Shown here piece after piece: positions 36,799 to 44,964 of a stretch of DNA of 64,000 nucleotides (position 1 is its first letter; each line of letters begins with the position of its first letter). A program made the translations under genes and the position numbers. This stretch comes from Hungatella hathewayi (lineage in GTDB: Bacteria > Bacillota > Clostridia > Lachnospirales > Lachnospiraceae). Location of the stretch: assembly GCA_025149285.1 (NCBI GenBank), contig CP102274.1, positions 5,730,001 to 5,794,000 on the forward strand, read 5' to 3'. The notes beneath the pieces are model-generated. The model searched no databases, was not told the DNA's origin, and was given only the letters and a program-made list of their open reading frames with translations.

Positions 36799-37644
36799 TT
36801 AATTGCACAACGTCGTACCCGAAAGCGCCTTCCAGTTTTTTCGCTCCGCCTCCGCAGGATTTCCATAATAAGCTTCATACTCCAATTCCTGAGTAAGATA
36901 TCCGGTATATTCATATTTTTCCATACATCGAACCATTTCCGCAAGAGGAAATTCTCCATCTCCCCAGGCAAGATGGTCGTAAGTACGCTTCTTTATAAAT
37001 CCGTCAATAAAATGCATATGAATCAGATCTTTACCAAAAGCCTGAAACCATTCCTCTAAAGTTTCCCCTGCAAAATAAATCGCTACAGTATCAGCCATCG
37101 CTTTCAGGCTCGGTGTATCAGCCTGTCTGATAAGTTCTTTCGTATGTTTCAGATTATCTGCAATATTCGTCTCATCTGCAGTCAGCGATTCTATTGCCAT
37201 GGTAACCCCCTCTTGCCCGGCCACTCGCCCCAGCCGGTTCAAAAGTTCTGCCGGGCCTTTTACCGCTTCCTCAAAAGGAACACCATACTCACAGCTGCCA
37301 GAATTTACAACAACCACTTTCGCTCCCATAGCCGCCGCTGCTTTTATTCCATTTGAAAAAAACTGAAAAGATTTTTCCCGATACTCCTTGTTTCCATGCC
37401 CATACTGATACTGGTACGCCATACTCGGGACACACGCGCTTACAACATGAAGCTGATGGCCGCAAATCTGCTTTTTCTTTTCCAGACATTGGAAATACCC
37501 TGTTGTGTCGATCCAAAAATGAGGAGATCCCATCCACAGTTCCAGGCTTCTTATTCCTGTTGCTTCCATGCAATTTAAAAAATACTCGAATGAATAAAAT
37601 CGATACAGTTGATTCATCCCTGCAATCTGTTCTCGTTTCAGCAC
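36799..37644 (-). CDS. Xylose-isomerase-like TIM-barrel sugar isomerase/epimerase
   Basis: 281 residues of the AP_endonuc_2 / IolE type. The metal-ligand pattern appears complete: MAIESLTADETN (Glu), LKAMADTVAIY (Asp), HMHFIDG (His) and GYLTQELEYEAYYG (Glu). These enzymes isomerise or epimerise keto-sugars or inositol derivatives with a divalent metal. It follows the paralogue at 37646 by one base, so the two are coupled and may work as a pair. Substrate unknown. Confidence 0.82.
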   Translation of the reverse strand: MLKREQIAGMNQLYRFYSFEYFLNCMEATGIRSLELWMGSPHFWIDTTGYFQCLEKKKQICGHQLHVVSACVPSMAYQYQYGHGNKEYREKSFQFFSNGIKAAAAMGAKVVVVNSGSCEYGVPFEEAVKGPAELLNRLGRVAGQEGVTMAIESLTADETNIADNLKHTKELIRQADTPSLKAMADTVAIYFAGETLEEWFQAFGKDLIHMHFIDGFIKKRTYDHLAWGDGEFPLAEMVRCMEKYEYTGYLTQELEYEAYYGNPAEAERKNWKALSGTTLCN

Positions 37645-37645
37645 C

Positions 37646-38461
37646 CTAAAGTTCCTCCTCCAATAATCCTTTTAAAGCCCTTTCATGCTCCGAACTAACG
37701 AAACCAGGATTCTGTTCACAGGAAAATTCTGTAAAAAATGGACTTAAACCACCCTGATAACCACTCTTCCTGATATCCCTCAGGCATTGCCGCATCGGCA
37801 GGCAGCCAGTCCCTATTCTACAGCTTCCAATTTCAGTGGCATCTGCAAAATGAACATGAACCAGTGCAGTCTTTAATTCAGCAAGCCATTCTTCTAATTC
37901 ATATTTACTGAATAATAAATTTTCCGTTTCAAAAAAGCAGTTCACAGAAGGATGATTTATTTTTTTCATCACCTTTAAAAATTCCGGCAGGTCTTCTGCA
38001 AATGCATTCAGCCCCCCTACCACAAGTGAAATTTTGTAATCAGCTGCATATTCCGCCAGACTCTGCACATTTTCAGCAAATATCTCTTCAGCCCCCTTCC
38101 TGTCCCCGTCTCTGGTCACAGCAGGGAGATAAATAAGCATTTTATCTGCGCCAAGTACTGCAGCAGCCTTTATGCACTCCTTGAAATAAGAAAGCGTCCA
38201 TGTTCTCACGTCAGGGCTGCTGCTTCCCAGATTGTAGCGATATGTTTTGGGTGTAAATGTACTGCAGACAAGGTCGTAATCATCCAGTATTGCCTTCATC
38301 TTTTCCGCATCCTGGTATCCATGATGATCGATAAAAAGCTGAGGGACTGCCCCCCATATTTCTACCTGTTTTTTTCCGAAACGAATCTGATCCCGGCAAA
38401 ACTCCCGGAAGTCCACTCTAGTATAATGCCGGTTACAGCCTTCCAAACAGATTTTTCCCAC
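37646..38461 (-). CDS. TIM-barrel isomerase/epimerase paralogue with altered metal-site residues
   Basis: 271 residues, same fold and length as its neighbour. At the positions of the usual metal ligands it reads SLVVGGLNAF (Gly for Glu), NCFFETENLLF (Glu for Asp) and GGLSPFFTEF (the last Glu appears lost); only the HVHFADA His is kept. It may be a partner lacking catalysis, or an enzyme with a different metal site. It lies after the importer genes, separated by a hairpin at 38488-38516. Confidence 0.72.
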   Translation of the reverse strand: MGKICLEGCNRHYTRVDFREFCRDQIRFGKKQVEIWGAVPQLFIDHHGYQDAEKMKAILDDYDLVCSTFTPKTYRYNLGSSSPDVRTWTLSYFKECIKAAAVLGADKMLIYLPAVTRDGDRKGAEEIFAENVQSLAEYAADYKISLVVGGLNAFAEDLPEFLKVMKKINHPSVNCFFETENLLFSKYELEEWLAELKTALVHVHFADATEIGSCRIGTGCLPMRQCLRDIRKSGYQGGLSPFFTEFSCEQNPGFVSSEHERALKGLLEEEL

Positions 38462-38487
38462 TTTGCTCTCCCTCTTTTTTTAAAACA

Positions 38488-38516
38488 GGGGCTGCTGAAC
38501 ATACCACAGCAGCCCC
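38488..38516 (-). terminator. Hairpin between importer and TIM-barrel genes
   Basis: GGGGCTGCTG / CAGCAGCCCC, 10-bp perfect stem with 9-nt loop, followed on the minus strand by TGTTTTAAAAAAA. The T-run is modest, so it may be a partial terminator or mRNA-stability hairpin reducing expression of the downstream genes. Confidence 0.55.
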
Positions 38517-38546
38517 ATCTCCTTATGTCTGATAATCCTGTACTCA

Positions 38547-39224
38547 TTACTTTTCATCTTTGACCAGCATATGCTTACCGAGTTTTCTTTCAAGAACTCC
38601 CTGAAGCTGGCTAAGAACCGTACTGTAAATCAAATAAATCAGGCCAACCTCCAGATAAATCCAGAGCGGCTCAAAGGTAACAGCAACAATCTGTTGGCCG
38701 ATCTGGAATACCTCTCGAACTGTCAGGATTGCAGTCAGAGACGTATCCTTTACCAGACTAATAAACATATTTCCCAGCGAAGGCACGGCAATAAGAGCTG
38801 CCTGCGGGATAATGACATTGGATAAAGTCTGAAACTTCGACATCCCCAGCGCATGGCAGGCCTCCCACTGCCCCTTGGGTATCGACGTTAAGGCGGCACG
38901 AATAATTTCCGAATCATACGCGCCTTCACTGATTGTCAGACCGATAATCGCAGATACAATCGGAGAAAACATAATTCCAACTTTCGGCAGACCATAGAAA
39001 ATTACGAACAGCTGCACAATCATAGGGGTTCCACGTATTACCCAGACATAGAACTGAGCAGTCTTGGATAGCAGCTTATTTTTTGAAATTCTACACATGG
39101 CAGTGATAAAAGCAAGAATCATGCCAAGCGCAAATGAAATCAACGTCAGCGGTACCGTCATTTTCAGCCCCGCTTTCATCAGCGGCCAAAAAGAACTTAT
39201 CAAAAGCTGTATAATTCGTTCCAT
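38547..39224 (-). CDS. Polar amino-acid ABC permease (HisM/TcyB type)
   Basis: 225 residues, about five membrane segments. The signature EAA loop of the HisMQ family is EACHALGMSKFQTLSNVIIPQAALIAVPSL, preceded by ISEGAYDSEIIRAALTSIPKGQ. It is 11 bp after the binding-protein gene. These importers usually take up polar amino acids or derivatives such as cystine, opines or conjugates, and only one permease gene is present here, so it probably acts as a homodimer. Confidence 0.92.
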   Translation of the reverse strand: MERIIQLLISSFWPLMKAGLKMTVPLTLISFALGMILAFITAMCRISKNKLLSKTAQFYVWVIRGTPMIVQLFVIFYGLPKVGIMFSPIVSAIIGLTISEGAYDSEIIRAALTSIPKGQWEACHALGMSKFQTLSNVIIPQAALIAVPSLGNMFISLVKDTSLTAILTVREVFQIGQQIVAVTFEPLWIYLEVGLIYLIYSTVLSQLQGVLERKLGKHMLVKDEK

Positions 39225-39235
39225 TCCAGTCCCCC

Positions 39236-40081
39236 TTACTTTTGATACAGGGAAATATTATCCGCAACGTCCTGGCCGAAGTATTTAACTGCCAAATCAC
39301 GGCAATAACCATCATCCAACATTTCCTGTAAAATTTCATTAATTTTTTCAGTCAGTGTAACCTTACTTTTCAGAATCATGCCATAGCTATAGGCTTCCTC
39401 TGGCGTGGGGTATTCATATTTCGCCGCCACTTTGACAGGAGTATCCGGTTTTTCTGCCATATAGGTATTGATCGCAATCTGTGAATTCACAGAGCAGTCG
39501 ACACGATGCTGAACAATCAGTTCCATCGCCTGTTCCAATGATGCATTGGTTAATTCCGCACCATACTGCTTGGCGATTGCACCATAATCCCCAGTCAGTG
39601 CGTTGGCACTCAATTTTCCCTTTAAATCCTCCCAGGACTTAATCTCGTTGTTGTCCTCTGCAGTCACCAATACAATCGGATCCTCACGGTAAGGAATTGT
39701 TCCTACACAGTCAGGTGCAGCCTCTAAATTTGCCAGAGTACAGCCGCAAAACACAACATCATACCGGTTCGCCTGCAAACCTGCAATTACACCATCCCAT
39801 TGATTGGCAATGCTCCATTCTACCTTAACGCCCATTCTTTTAGCAATCTCTTCTACAATTTCGACCTCATATCCAACAAGATTCCCTGTAGCAAGGTCAT
39901 TATAAACAAACGGATTCCAGTTTCCTTCCGCGCCCGCACGCAGAGTCCCTCTTTCCAGAACCGTCTGCAGCGAATTATCAGTATCCCCGCTTCCTGTGTT
40001 GTTTACCTGCGTTTTAGAACCACACGCAGCCAACGATAACGCACTTATTACCGCCAATAATACAGCAACTGTTCTCTTCAT
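39236..40081 (-). CDS. Amino-acid ABC substrate-binding lipoprotein
   Basis: 281 residues, SBP_bac_3 fold. Lipoprotein signal MKRTVAVLLAVISALSLAAC with Cys at about 20. The mature part has TLRAGAEGNWNPFVYNDLATGNLVGYEVEIVEEIAKRMG, the classic opening of cystine/arginine/opine-type binding proteins, and SWEDLKGKLSA. It is 21 bp after the ATPase gene. The ligand is not predictable. Cupins and TIM-barrel enzymes in the same operon suggest an unusual amino-acid conjugate rather than a plain amino acid. Confidence 0.92.
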   Translation of the reverse strand: MKRTVAVLLAVISALSLAACGSKTQVNNTGSGDTDNSLQTVLERGTLRAGAEGNWNPFVYNDLATGNLVGYEVEIVEEIAKRMGVKVEWSIANQWDGVIAGLQANRYDVVFCGCTLANLEAAPDCVGTIPYREDPIVLVTAEDNNEIKSWEDLKGKLSANALTGDYGAIAKQYGAELTNASLEQAMELIVQHRVDCSVNSQIAINTYMAEKPDTPVKVAAKYEYPTPEEAYSYGMILKSKVTLTEKINEILQEMLDDGYCRDLAVKYFGQDVADNISLYQK

Positions 40082-40102
40082 AGTAAATCCCCCATTTGTA
40101 TA

Positions 40103-40834
40103 CTATAAAACTTTCTTTAAAAAACGCTGTAATCTTTCATTCTTTGGATTGGCGAAAAATTCTTTCGGCGCTCCTTCTTCCGTGATCACGCCTTCATCAA
40201 TAAACACCACCCGGTCTGCCACCTCTCTGGCGAACCCCATTTCATGTGTAACCACAATCATTGTTGTCCCATCCTGGGCCAATGCTTTCATAACATCCAA
40301 TACTTCTCCAACCATCTCCGGATCCAATGCGCTGGTAGGCTCATCAAACAGCATCAGATCCGGCTTCATTGCGAGAGCTCTGGCGATCGCAATTCGCTGC
40401 TGCTGCCCGCCCGAAAGCCTGCCCGGATAAGCATCCGCTTTATCCTCCAGACCTACAATTTTAAGCAGATCCTTTGCCCGCCTTTCAGCCTCGTCCCTTT
40501 GCTTCTTTTGGACCTTGATCGGAGCCATCATTATATTCTCAAGTACGGTTCGGTGGGGAAACAGGTTAAACTGCTGGAACACCATCCCAAGCTTCTGGAT
40601 TTTCTGGTCCACCAAAGGCCCTTTTCCCGTCATATCGACTCCTTCAAAATAAATATGCCCCCCAGTGGCTACCTCCAATTTATTGATACAGCGAAGAAAT
40701 GTACTCTTTCCCGATCCGCTCGGACCAATTACACAAACCACCTCGCCTTTTTCAACCTTCGTATTCACGCCTCTCAGCACTTGATTCTCTCCAAAACTTT
40801 TTGTCAGGCTTTCCACTTCCAGCAATGCTGCCAT
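40103..40834 (-). CDS. Amino-acid ABC ATP-binding protein (GlnQ type)
   Basis: 243 residues with Walker A GPSGSGKSTF (about 35-44), Q-loop MVFQQFNLFPHRTV, signature LSGGQQQRIAIARAL, Walker B LMLFDEPTSALDP and H-loop VTHEMGFAREVADRV. All features of the polar amino-acid uptake ATPase family. It forms a complete importer with the two following genes. It lies after the second cupin gene by 17 bp. Confidence 0.94.
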   Translation of the reverse strand: MAALLEVESLTKSFGENQVLRGVNTKVEKGEVVCVIGPSGSGKSTFLRCINKLEVATGGHIYFEGVDMTGKGPLVDQKIQKLGMVFQQFNLFPHRTVLENIMMAPIKVQKKQRDEAERRAKDLLKIVGLEDKADAYPGRLSGGQQQRIAIARALAMKPDLMLFDEPTSALDPEMVGEVLDVMKALAQDGTTMIVVTHEMGFAREVADRVVFIDEGVITEEGAPKEFFANPKNERLQRFLKKVL

Positions 40835-40851
40835 ACGATCCCTTCACCACC

Positions 40852-41631
40852 CTATTCATTCGCTATATGCTCTTTAAGAATATCGTCATCATGGATATAT
40901 CCGTTGATTGCCAGCTCAAACCACACGTAATCAATGCACTGTCCCTCAGACGCTTCACTCCCATGCGGAGAACCAATTTCGGTAAATGTGATATCGCTGC
41001 TTTCTACACTTACCGTTTCATCACCAGCATGATAAGTAAAACTGGATCCCGGCATATTTAAGTACCACTGAAGAAGGTCTTCATGAACATGTGTACCAAT
41101 AAAAGTAGGACCTTTTCCGCAGTTCCATCCCATGCTGTAGCGTCCCAGATATTCATGTTCCAGAACCATATGACTTTTAATATTAGAACCAGCATCCCCT
41201 GTAAACCCTTCTGTGTATTCCCAAGAGTCTTTTAACAGGCGAAAACGCGGCAGAACAATGTGATCAATTTTCATTCTTTCCTGATCCCATCTGGTCATCT
41301 CACCCACAATGTGAATATAGGACAAATCTTCCGTACCTGCTTTGATGAGTATCTCGTCCTTATTGAAATTCGGTACAAACACAGCACGATCATCGATCCG
41401 ATAGGCCTCTGTATCTGTCGTAATATAACCATTTCCCATGACAAACAGGAAAATTTGCATTTTTTCTTCAAATGCATATACAGCCGGTTTCAATGCTGTT
41501 CCCGCCTTTAAAGTACAGCGATGCATTGTGATCTCATCACATACTCCCGGGAGAACTTCCTCTCTTGCCAGCCCATTCACGTAATCTGTCGGATTGTAAT
41601 CTTTACCTCTGGAAATCAACACCTTTGCCAT
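40852..41631 (-). CDS. Cupin-type protein, paralogue A
   Basis: 259 residues from the ATG at 41631 (AAGGAG about 10 nt upstream); the longer reading to 41715 would overlap the neighbouring gene. Two beta-sandwich halves are likely. The C-terminal half has FIGTHVHEDLLQWYLNMPG, whose HxH ... and later HGSE fit a metal-binding cupin, and ends in DYVWFELAINGYIHDDD. I do not recognise the family. It is about as long as its neighbour at 41660 and shares the ...QW-x-x-x-LPGS/MPGS... core with it, so the two are paralogues. Possibly a sugar- or uronate-type isomerase, but this is only a guess. Confidence 0.62.
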   Translation of the reverse strand: MAKVLISRGKDYNPTDYVNGLAREEVLPGVCDEITMHRCTLKAGTALKPAVYAFEEKMQIFLFVMGNGYITTDTEAYRIDDRAVFVPNFNKDEILIKAGTEDLSYIHIVGEMTRWDQERMKIDHIVLPRFRLLKDSWEYTEGFTGDAGSNIKSHMVLEHEYLGRYSMGWNCGKGPTFIGTHVHEDLLQWYLNMPGSSFTYHAGDETVSVESSDITFTEIGSPHGSEASEGQCIDYVWFELAINGYIHDDDILKEHIANE

Positions 41632-41659
41632 TGCTTTTCTTCTCCTTCCAATACTTATA

Positions 41660-42400
41660 TTAATTTGATTCATAGCTTTGCGGATTGATCTTTTTTTCTT
41701 CCACCCAGTGTTCAAACCAAATATAAAAAACCGTTTTACCAGGATCCGCGATCAAAGAATGATCCAGGCCAGCCGTCACATAGCTAAACTCTCCTTCATA
41801 ATGATTTACCGTTTCATTCTCAACAGTAAAATGAAAGTCAGAGCCCGGCAGGCAATAATTCCACTGCGCCACCTCTGCGTGCCCTCTTTCTTTCGTTCCC
41901 TCACCTTCCGCTTTTACGACCCCCATCAGCACCCTTGCCAGATTACCGTCAGCTATAACCGTCCAGCTTTTGGTATGTGGTCCCTTGCAGCTCTGATCAT
42001 AAGGCTCGCATTCCGAAAAACGTTTAAAGCTGGGAAGCACCATGTGTGTATCTTCATATGCTGCTTTATCCGATTCCAGCATATCAACAACCCACAGTGT
42101 AATCTCCATATCTTCTGCTGCATAAAACGAAAACTTCTCCCGATCAAAATCAGGAATGTAAAAGCTGAGTTCATCAATGTTATAAGCTTTCTTCTTTCCG
42201 CATATGTAACCAGTACCACTTGTAAAACTAAACACCTGGATCTTATCCGAATATATTTCCGGTTCCACCGTATATCCCGCCTTCAGCAGACATTTATACG
42301 TCCTCACCAGAGGATAAGCATCTTTCAGTACCTCCGTTTTAGCGTACCCATCACAAAATTTCAGCATGATATCTTCTTTTCTTGTAATATTGATCGCCAC
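41660..42400 (-). CDS. Cupin-type protein, paralogue B (first gene of LacI-controlled cassette)
   Basis: 246 residues. The start is a GTG at 42400, with GGAAGGAAGGGG just upstream. Its core RGHAEVAQWNYCLPGSDFHF matches paralogue A but has one His where A has HxH, so its metal site may differ. The first half contains IYSDKIQVFSFTSGTGYICGKKKAYNID. It is the first gene after the promoter at 42499-42527 and the operator at 42468-42485. Function unknown. Confidence 0.62.
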   Translation of the reverse strand: MAINITRKEDIMLKFCDGYAKTEVLKDAYPLVRTYKCLLKAGYTVEPEIYSDKIQVFSFTSGTGYICGKKKAYNIDELSFYIPDFDREKFSFYAAEDMEITLWVVDMLESDKAAYEDTHMVLPSFKRFSECEPYDQSCKGPHTKSWTVIADGNLARVLMGVVKAEGEGTKERGHAEVAQWNYCLPGSDFHFTVENETVNHYEGEFSYVTAGLDHSLIADPGKTVFYIWFEHWVEEKKINPQSYESN

Positions 42401-42467
42401 AATTCCCCTTCCTTCCCCCAGGTTTCTGAGACTTTTCTCTTTTTCTTTTTTACTTTATTTGATATTT

Positions 42468-42485
42468 AATGAAACTAGTTTCATT
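42468..42485. promoter_or_regulatory. LacI-type operator of the amino-acid/TIM-barrel cassette
   Basis: AATGAAACTAGTTTCATT, a perfect 18-bp palindrome. It lies just downstream of the -10 of the minus-strand promoter, roughly at +7 to +24, the position of a repressor block. The divergent lacI at 42808 is the likely binder. Confidence 0.82.
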
Positions 42486-42498
42486 TAGCTATGTTTGT

Positions 42499-42527
42499 AT
42501 TTTATAACTATCTTTTTATTTTGTCAA
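42499..42527 (-). promoter_or_regulatory. Promoter of the LacI-controlled cassette
   Basis: Minus-strand TTGACA (42522-42527), 17-bp spacer, TAAAAT (42499-42504). It drives the cupin-ABC-TIM-barrel-MATE operon. Confidence 0.85.
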
Positions 42528-42685
42528 CACTTTTTGTATATTTTATTATTATATTTGACGATAAACCGTACTTTAATATGCATTTTTACCATATATTTTT
42601 ATTTTACCTCTTTTATCTATCATTCATTTTATTAACAAAATGTAACCAGTTATCAATATTATCTCTGGATTTTTTATTTTTTACA

Positions 42686-42694
42686 TGGTATAAT
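42686..42694 (+). promoter_or_regulatory. Extended -10 promoter of lacI
   Basis: TGGTATAAT gives an extended -10 (TGN-TATAAT). No good -35 is present. The predicted start near 42701 leaves a 5' leader of about 105 nt that contains the palindromic repeat copy 2. Confidence 0.6.
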
Positions 42695-42728
42695 ATGGAT
42701 GATTCTAAATTCTAGCCAAATCCCTCGC

Positions 42729-42787
42729 GGCAGTCGCCAAATGTACACGCCAGCGTGTCCGTCTTTCTCGTTGCCCGCGGAAATAAA
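42729..42787 (+). repeat. Palindromic leader repeat, copy 2
   Basis: GGCAGTCGCCAAAT, then GTACACGCCAGCGTGTCC, GTCTTTCTCGTTGCCCGCGG and AAATAAA. It matches copy 1 (6531-6588) over its whole length with about a dozen differences. It ends 20 nt before the lacI ATG, same orientation, and lies in the predicted 5' leader. Confidence 0.8.
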
Positions 42788-42807
42788 TGTGAGGAATTAT
42801 ATATTTT

Positions 42808-43803
42808 ATGAATATTAAGGACATAGCAAAGCTATCCGGAGTATCTGTTGCTACAGTCTCCAGAGTAATCAACAACCAGCCTAATGTACGGCCGGAAAAG
42901 CGCGAGCTGGTTCTGTCTGTCATGGCAGACCATGGTTATACGCCCAATATTTTTGCCAGAGGTTTAAATTCCAAATCGACTAAAAGTATTGGCATCCTGT
43001 GTTCCGAACTGGACGATATCAACCATGCAAAAATCCTCTCTTTACTGGAAAAACAGCTGCGCGAACACGGCTTCAGTTCTTTTCTCTGCTGTTCCGGAGA
43101 GTATCGCCCCTACCAGCGGAAGCATTTTGAATTTTTGATGGCAAAGCAGGTGGATGCGATTATAGAAATCGGTTCTTCTTATGGGGATGCAAATGATTTA
43201 GAGGTCTACAGGGAAATTTCTGAAGAAGTTCCACTTATTATTTTAAATGGCTTCGTAGATGTTCCAACCGTTTACAGCGTACGTTGTGATGAACGAAGCG
43301 CCATCTGCAATTTGGTCGAAGAACTGTATAAGCGGAATTGTCGGCATATTTATTATCTGGAGGACAACACTACCTTCTGTGCAATGGAGAAACGAAATGG
43401 ATTTCTGGAAGGTATTAATAAATTTAATTTAAAAGCAACTTCCAAATGTATGACCATTCCTATTTACAGCAATGAAATTCTGGATGCGCAGCAAAAAATT
43501 GAGCGTTTAATCAAGAATGGACGACGAATTGACGCTGTTCTTTCCGCAGACGATCTCCTGGCTGTTGGCGCACTTCAGGCACTGAATGCTGCCGGTTTAC
43601 AGATTCCGGTAGTTGGATTCAACAACTCTGACTTTGCTTTTGCCTGCACGCCTCGTCTGACAACGGTTGACAACCAAAGAGAGTTTGTATGTACGAATGC
43701 AATTAATACTCTTCTGAGCCTTTTGGATGGAAAGGATGCTGCTCACCATATCATTGTATCTCCAAAATTGATTGAGCGAGATACATTCCGGCTGCAGTCT
43801 TAG
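42808..43803 (+). CDS. LacI-family repressor of the amino-acid/TIM-barrel cassette
   Basis: 331 residues. N-terminal HTH NIKDIAKLSGVSVATVSRVI (about 2-21) and hinge (ARGLNSKSTKSIGILC). The effector domain has a periplasmic-binding-protein fold: DAVLSADDLLAVGALQALNAAG, VVGFNNSDFAFACTPRLTTVDN. It is divergent from the cassette, separated by 407 bp holding the operator, the cassette promoter, its own promoter and the palindromic repeat. It should release DNA on binding a sugar-like effector. Confidence 0.93.
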   Translation: MNIKDIAKLSGVSVATVSRVINNQPNVRPEKRELVLSVMADHGYTPNIFARGLNSKSTKSIGILCSELDDINHAKILSLLEKQLREHGFSSFLCCSGEYRPYQRKHFEFLMAKQVDAIIEIGSSYGDANDLEVYREISEEVPLIILNGFVDVPTVYSVRCDERSAICNLVEELYKRNCRHIYYLEDNTTFCAMEKRNGFLEGINKFNLKATSKCMTIPIYSNEILDAQQKIERLIKNGRRIDAVLSADDLLAVGALQALNAAGLQIPVVGFNNSDFAFACTPRLTTVDNQREFVCTNAINTLLSLLDGKDAAHHIIVSPKLIERDTFRLQS

Positions 43804-43834
43804 AGCCATGTTAATCCACATCTGCAATAAATCT

Positions 43835-43888
43835 AAAAGCCTGCCGCAGGTATGTTTAGAATTTCAAACATGTCTGCGGCAGGCTTTT
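43835..43888 (+). terminator. Terminator of lacI
   Basis: Long inverted repeat AAAGCCTGCCGCAGGTATGTTT with its complement after a 7-nt loop, then TTTTATCC. It lies between lacI and the convergent MerR gene and may work both ways. Confidence 0.8.
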
Positions 43889-43919
43889 ATCCTTGCTTTC
43901 GATTTATATTAAACCTAAT

Positions 43920-44741
43920 TTAGTTTTCCTGCTGCTCCGCCCGAACCTGCACCTCCGATATATATTCCTCCGGATCCGCGGATATATGCACATCAATCCA
44001 CATCAGATCCATAAACGGCGGCTTCAGTACAATTCCGTGCTCTGCCGCATAGTCTCTGATTATATCCGCCTGATTGCTGCTGTCTGTCACTCCGCGGTAA
44101 CAGACGGATAAATACGTTCCGCCGGGTATTACCAGATCGCCGTCGTCATCAAACATTACGGCGCTCTCAAAAAGCGCGTCACGGTTCCCTTCTGACATGA
44201 CAGACGCCATACGGTTATTTCCGATCATATAAATCTTCCTGTGATTCTGTTCCAGAAGCTTCATCATCAGAAGATCCATATCCTCGTCAGTACTGTAATC
44301 CTTCCGGATTTCGAACGCTTTTCTTGGCCCTAATTCCAGTGATCTTACCGTTCCGATCTCCAGAGTCTGCGCCTGCCTGATGGTTTCCACCTGCTCCTGG
44401 ACTGTTTTCTGCAGGCTTGTCCACTCATTTATTTTTTCAGCAATGACTTCCAGTTCCTCACAAAGCAGCATCTGTGTCGTTTCCACCGTATGATTCTGAA
44501 AATAATCTCTGATCCGGCTCACTGAAAAATTGAGATTTCTTAAATTGGTAATTACATTCATCCTCCAGATACTCTGGCTGTCATAATACCGGTAACCGTT
44601 CTCCCCCCGGTTCGGTTTTAAAATTCCTTTTTCCTCATAGTATCGAATCGTATCCACTCCCAGATGATACAGTTTCGCAATTTCCCCAATGGTGTAGTAC
44701 TTCTCTTTTGCTTTTCGCTTTTTCCCTCTATCCGGTTCCAT
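43920..44741 (-). CDS. MerR-family regulator with effector domain
   Basis: 273 residues. The N-terminal HTH is YYTIGEIAKLYHLGVDTIRYYEEKGIL (about 15-42), followed by a coiled-coil dimer helix (EKINEWTSLQKTVQEQVETI) and a C-terminal GyrI-like/effector-binding region (about 135-270). Such proteins bind drugs or other ligands and activate efflux genes. It is divergent from the MATE gene at 44965, whose promoter has the MerR-type 19-bp spacer with a palindrome. Confidence 0.9.
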   Translation of the reverse strand: MEPDRGKKRKAKEKYYTIGEIAKLYHLGVDTIRYYEEKGILKPNRGENGYRYYDSQSIWRMNVITNLRNLNFSVSRIRDYFQNHTVETTQMLLCEELEVIAEKINEWTSLQKTVQEQVETIRQAQTLEIGTVRSLELGPRKAFEIRKDYSTDEDMDLLMMKLLEQNHRKIYMIGNNRMASVMSEGNRDALFESAVMFDDDGDLVIPGGTYLSVCYRGVTDSSNQADIIRDYAAEHGIVLKPPFMDLMWIDVHISADPEEYISEVQVRAEQQEN

Positions 44742-44865
44742 ATAAGCCCCCCTGATATCTTCACACGGTACAATTGGTTATCTGCTTCCTACTTTATCAC
44801 ATAATTTCAGATTTTACAAAATATTACCACATTTTAGACACAATTTTGCAATTTTTCTTTTCCCC

Positions 44866-44896
44866 TTGACTCTGGGACAATACCAGGGTTTATACT
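44866..44896 (+). promoter_or_regulatory. MerR-type promoter of the MATE gene
   Basis: TTGACT (44866-44871), a 19-bp spacer, then TATACT (44891-44896). The spacer contains CTGG...CCAG, the inverted repeat that MerR proteins bind and twist to bring the -35 and -10 together. The MerR gene lies just upstream in the other direction. Confidence 0.82.
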
Positions 44897-44964
44897 AAAA
44901 TCATATTTGTCATAATTGACATGATCTTTATAAATAGGTTTAGTTAAAAAAGCGAGGTTTTATT

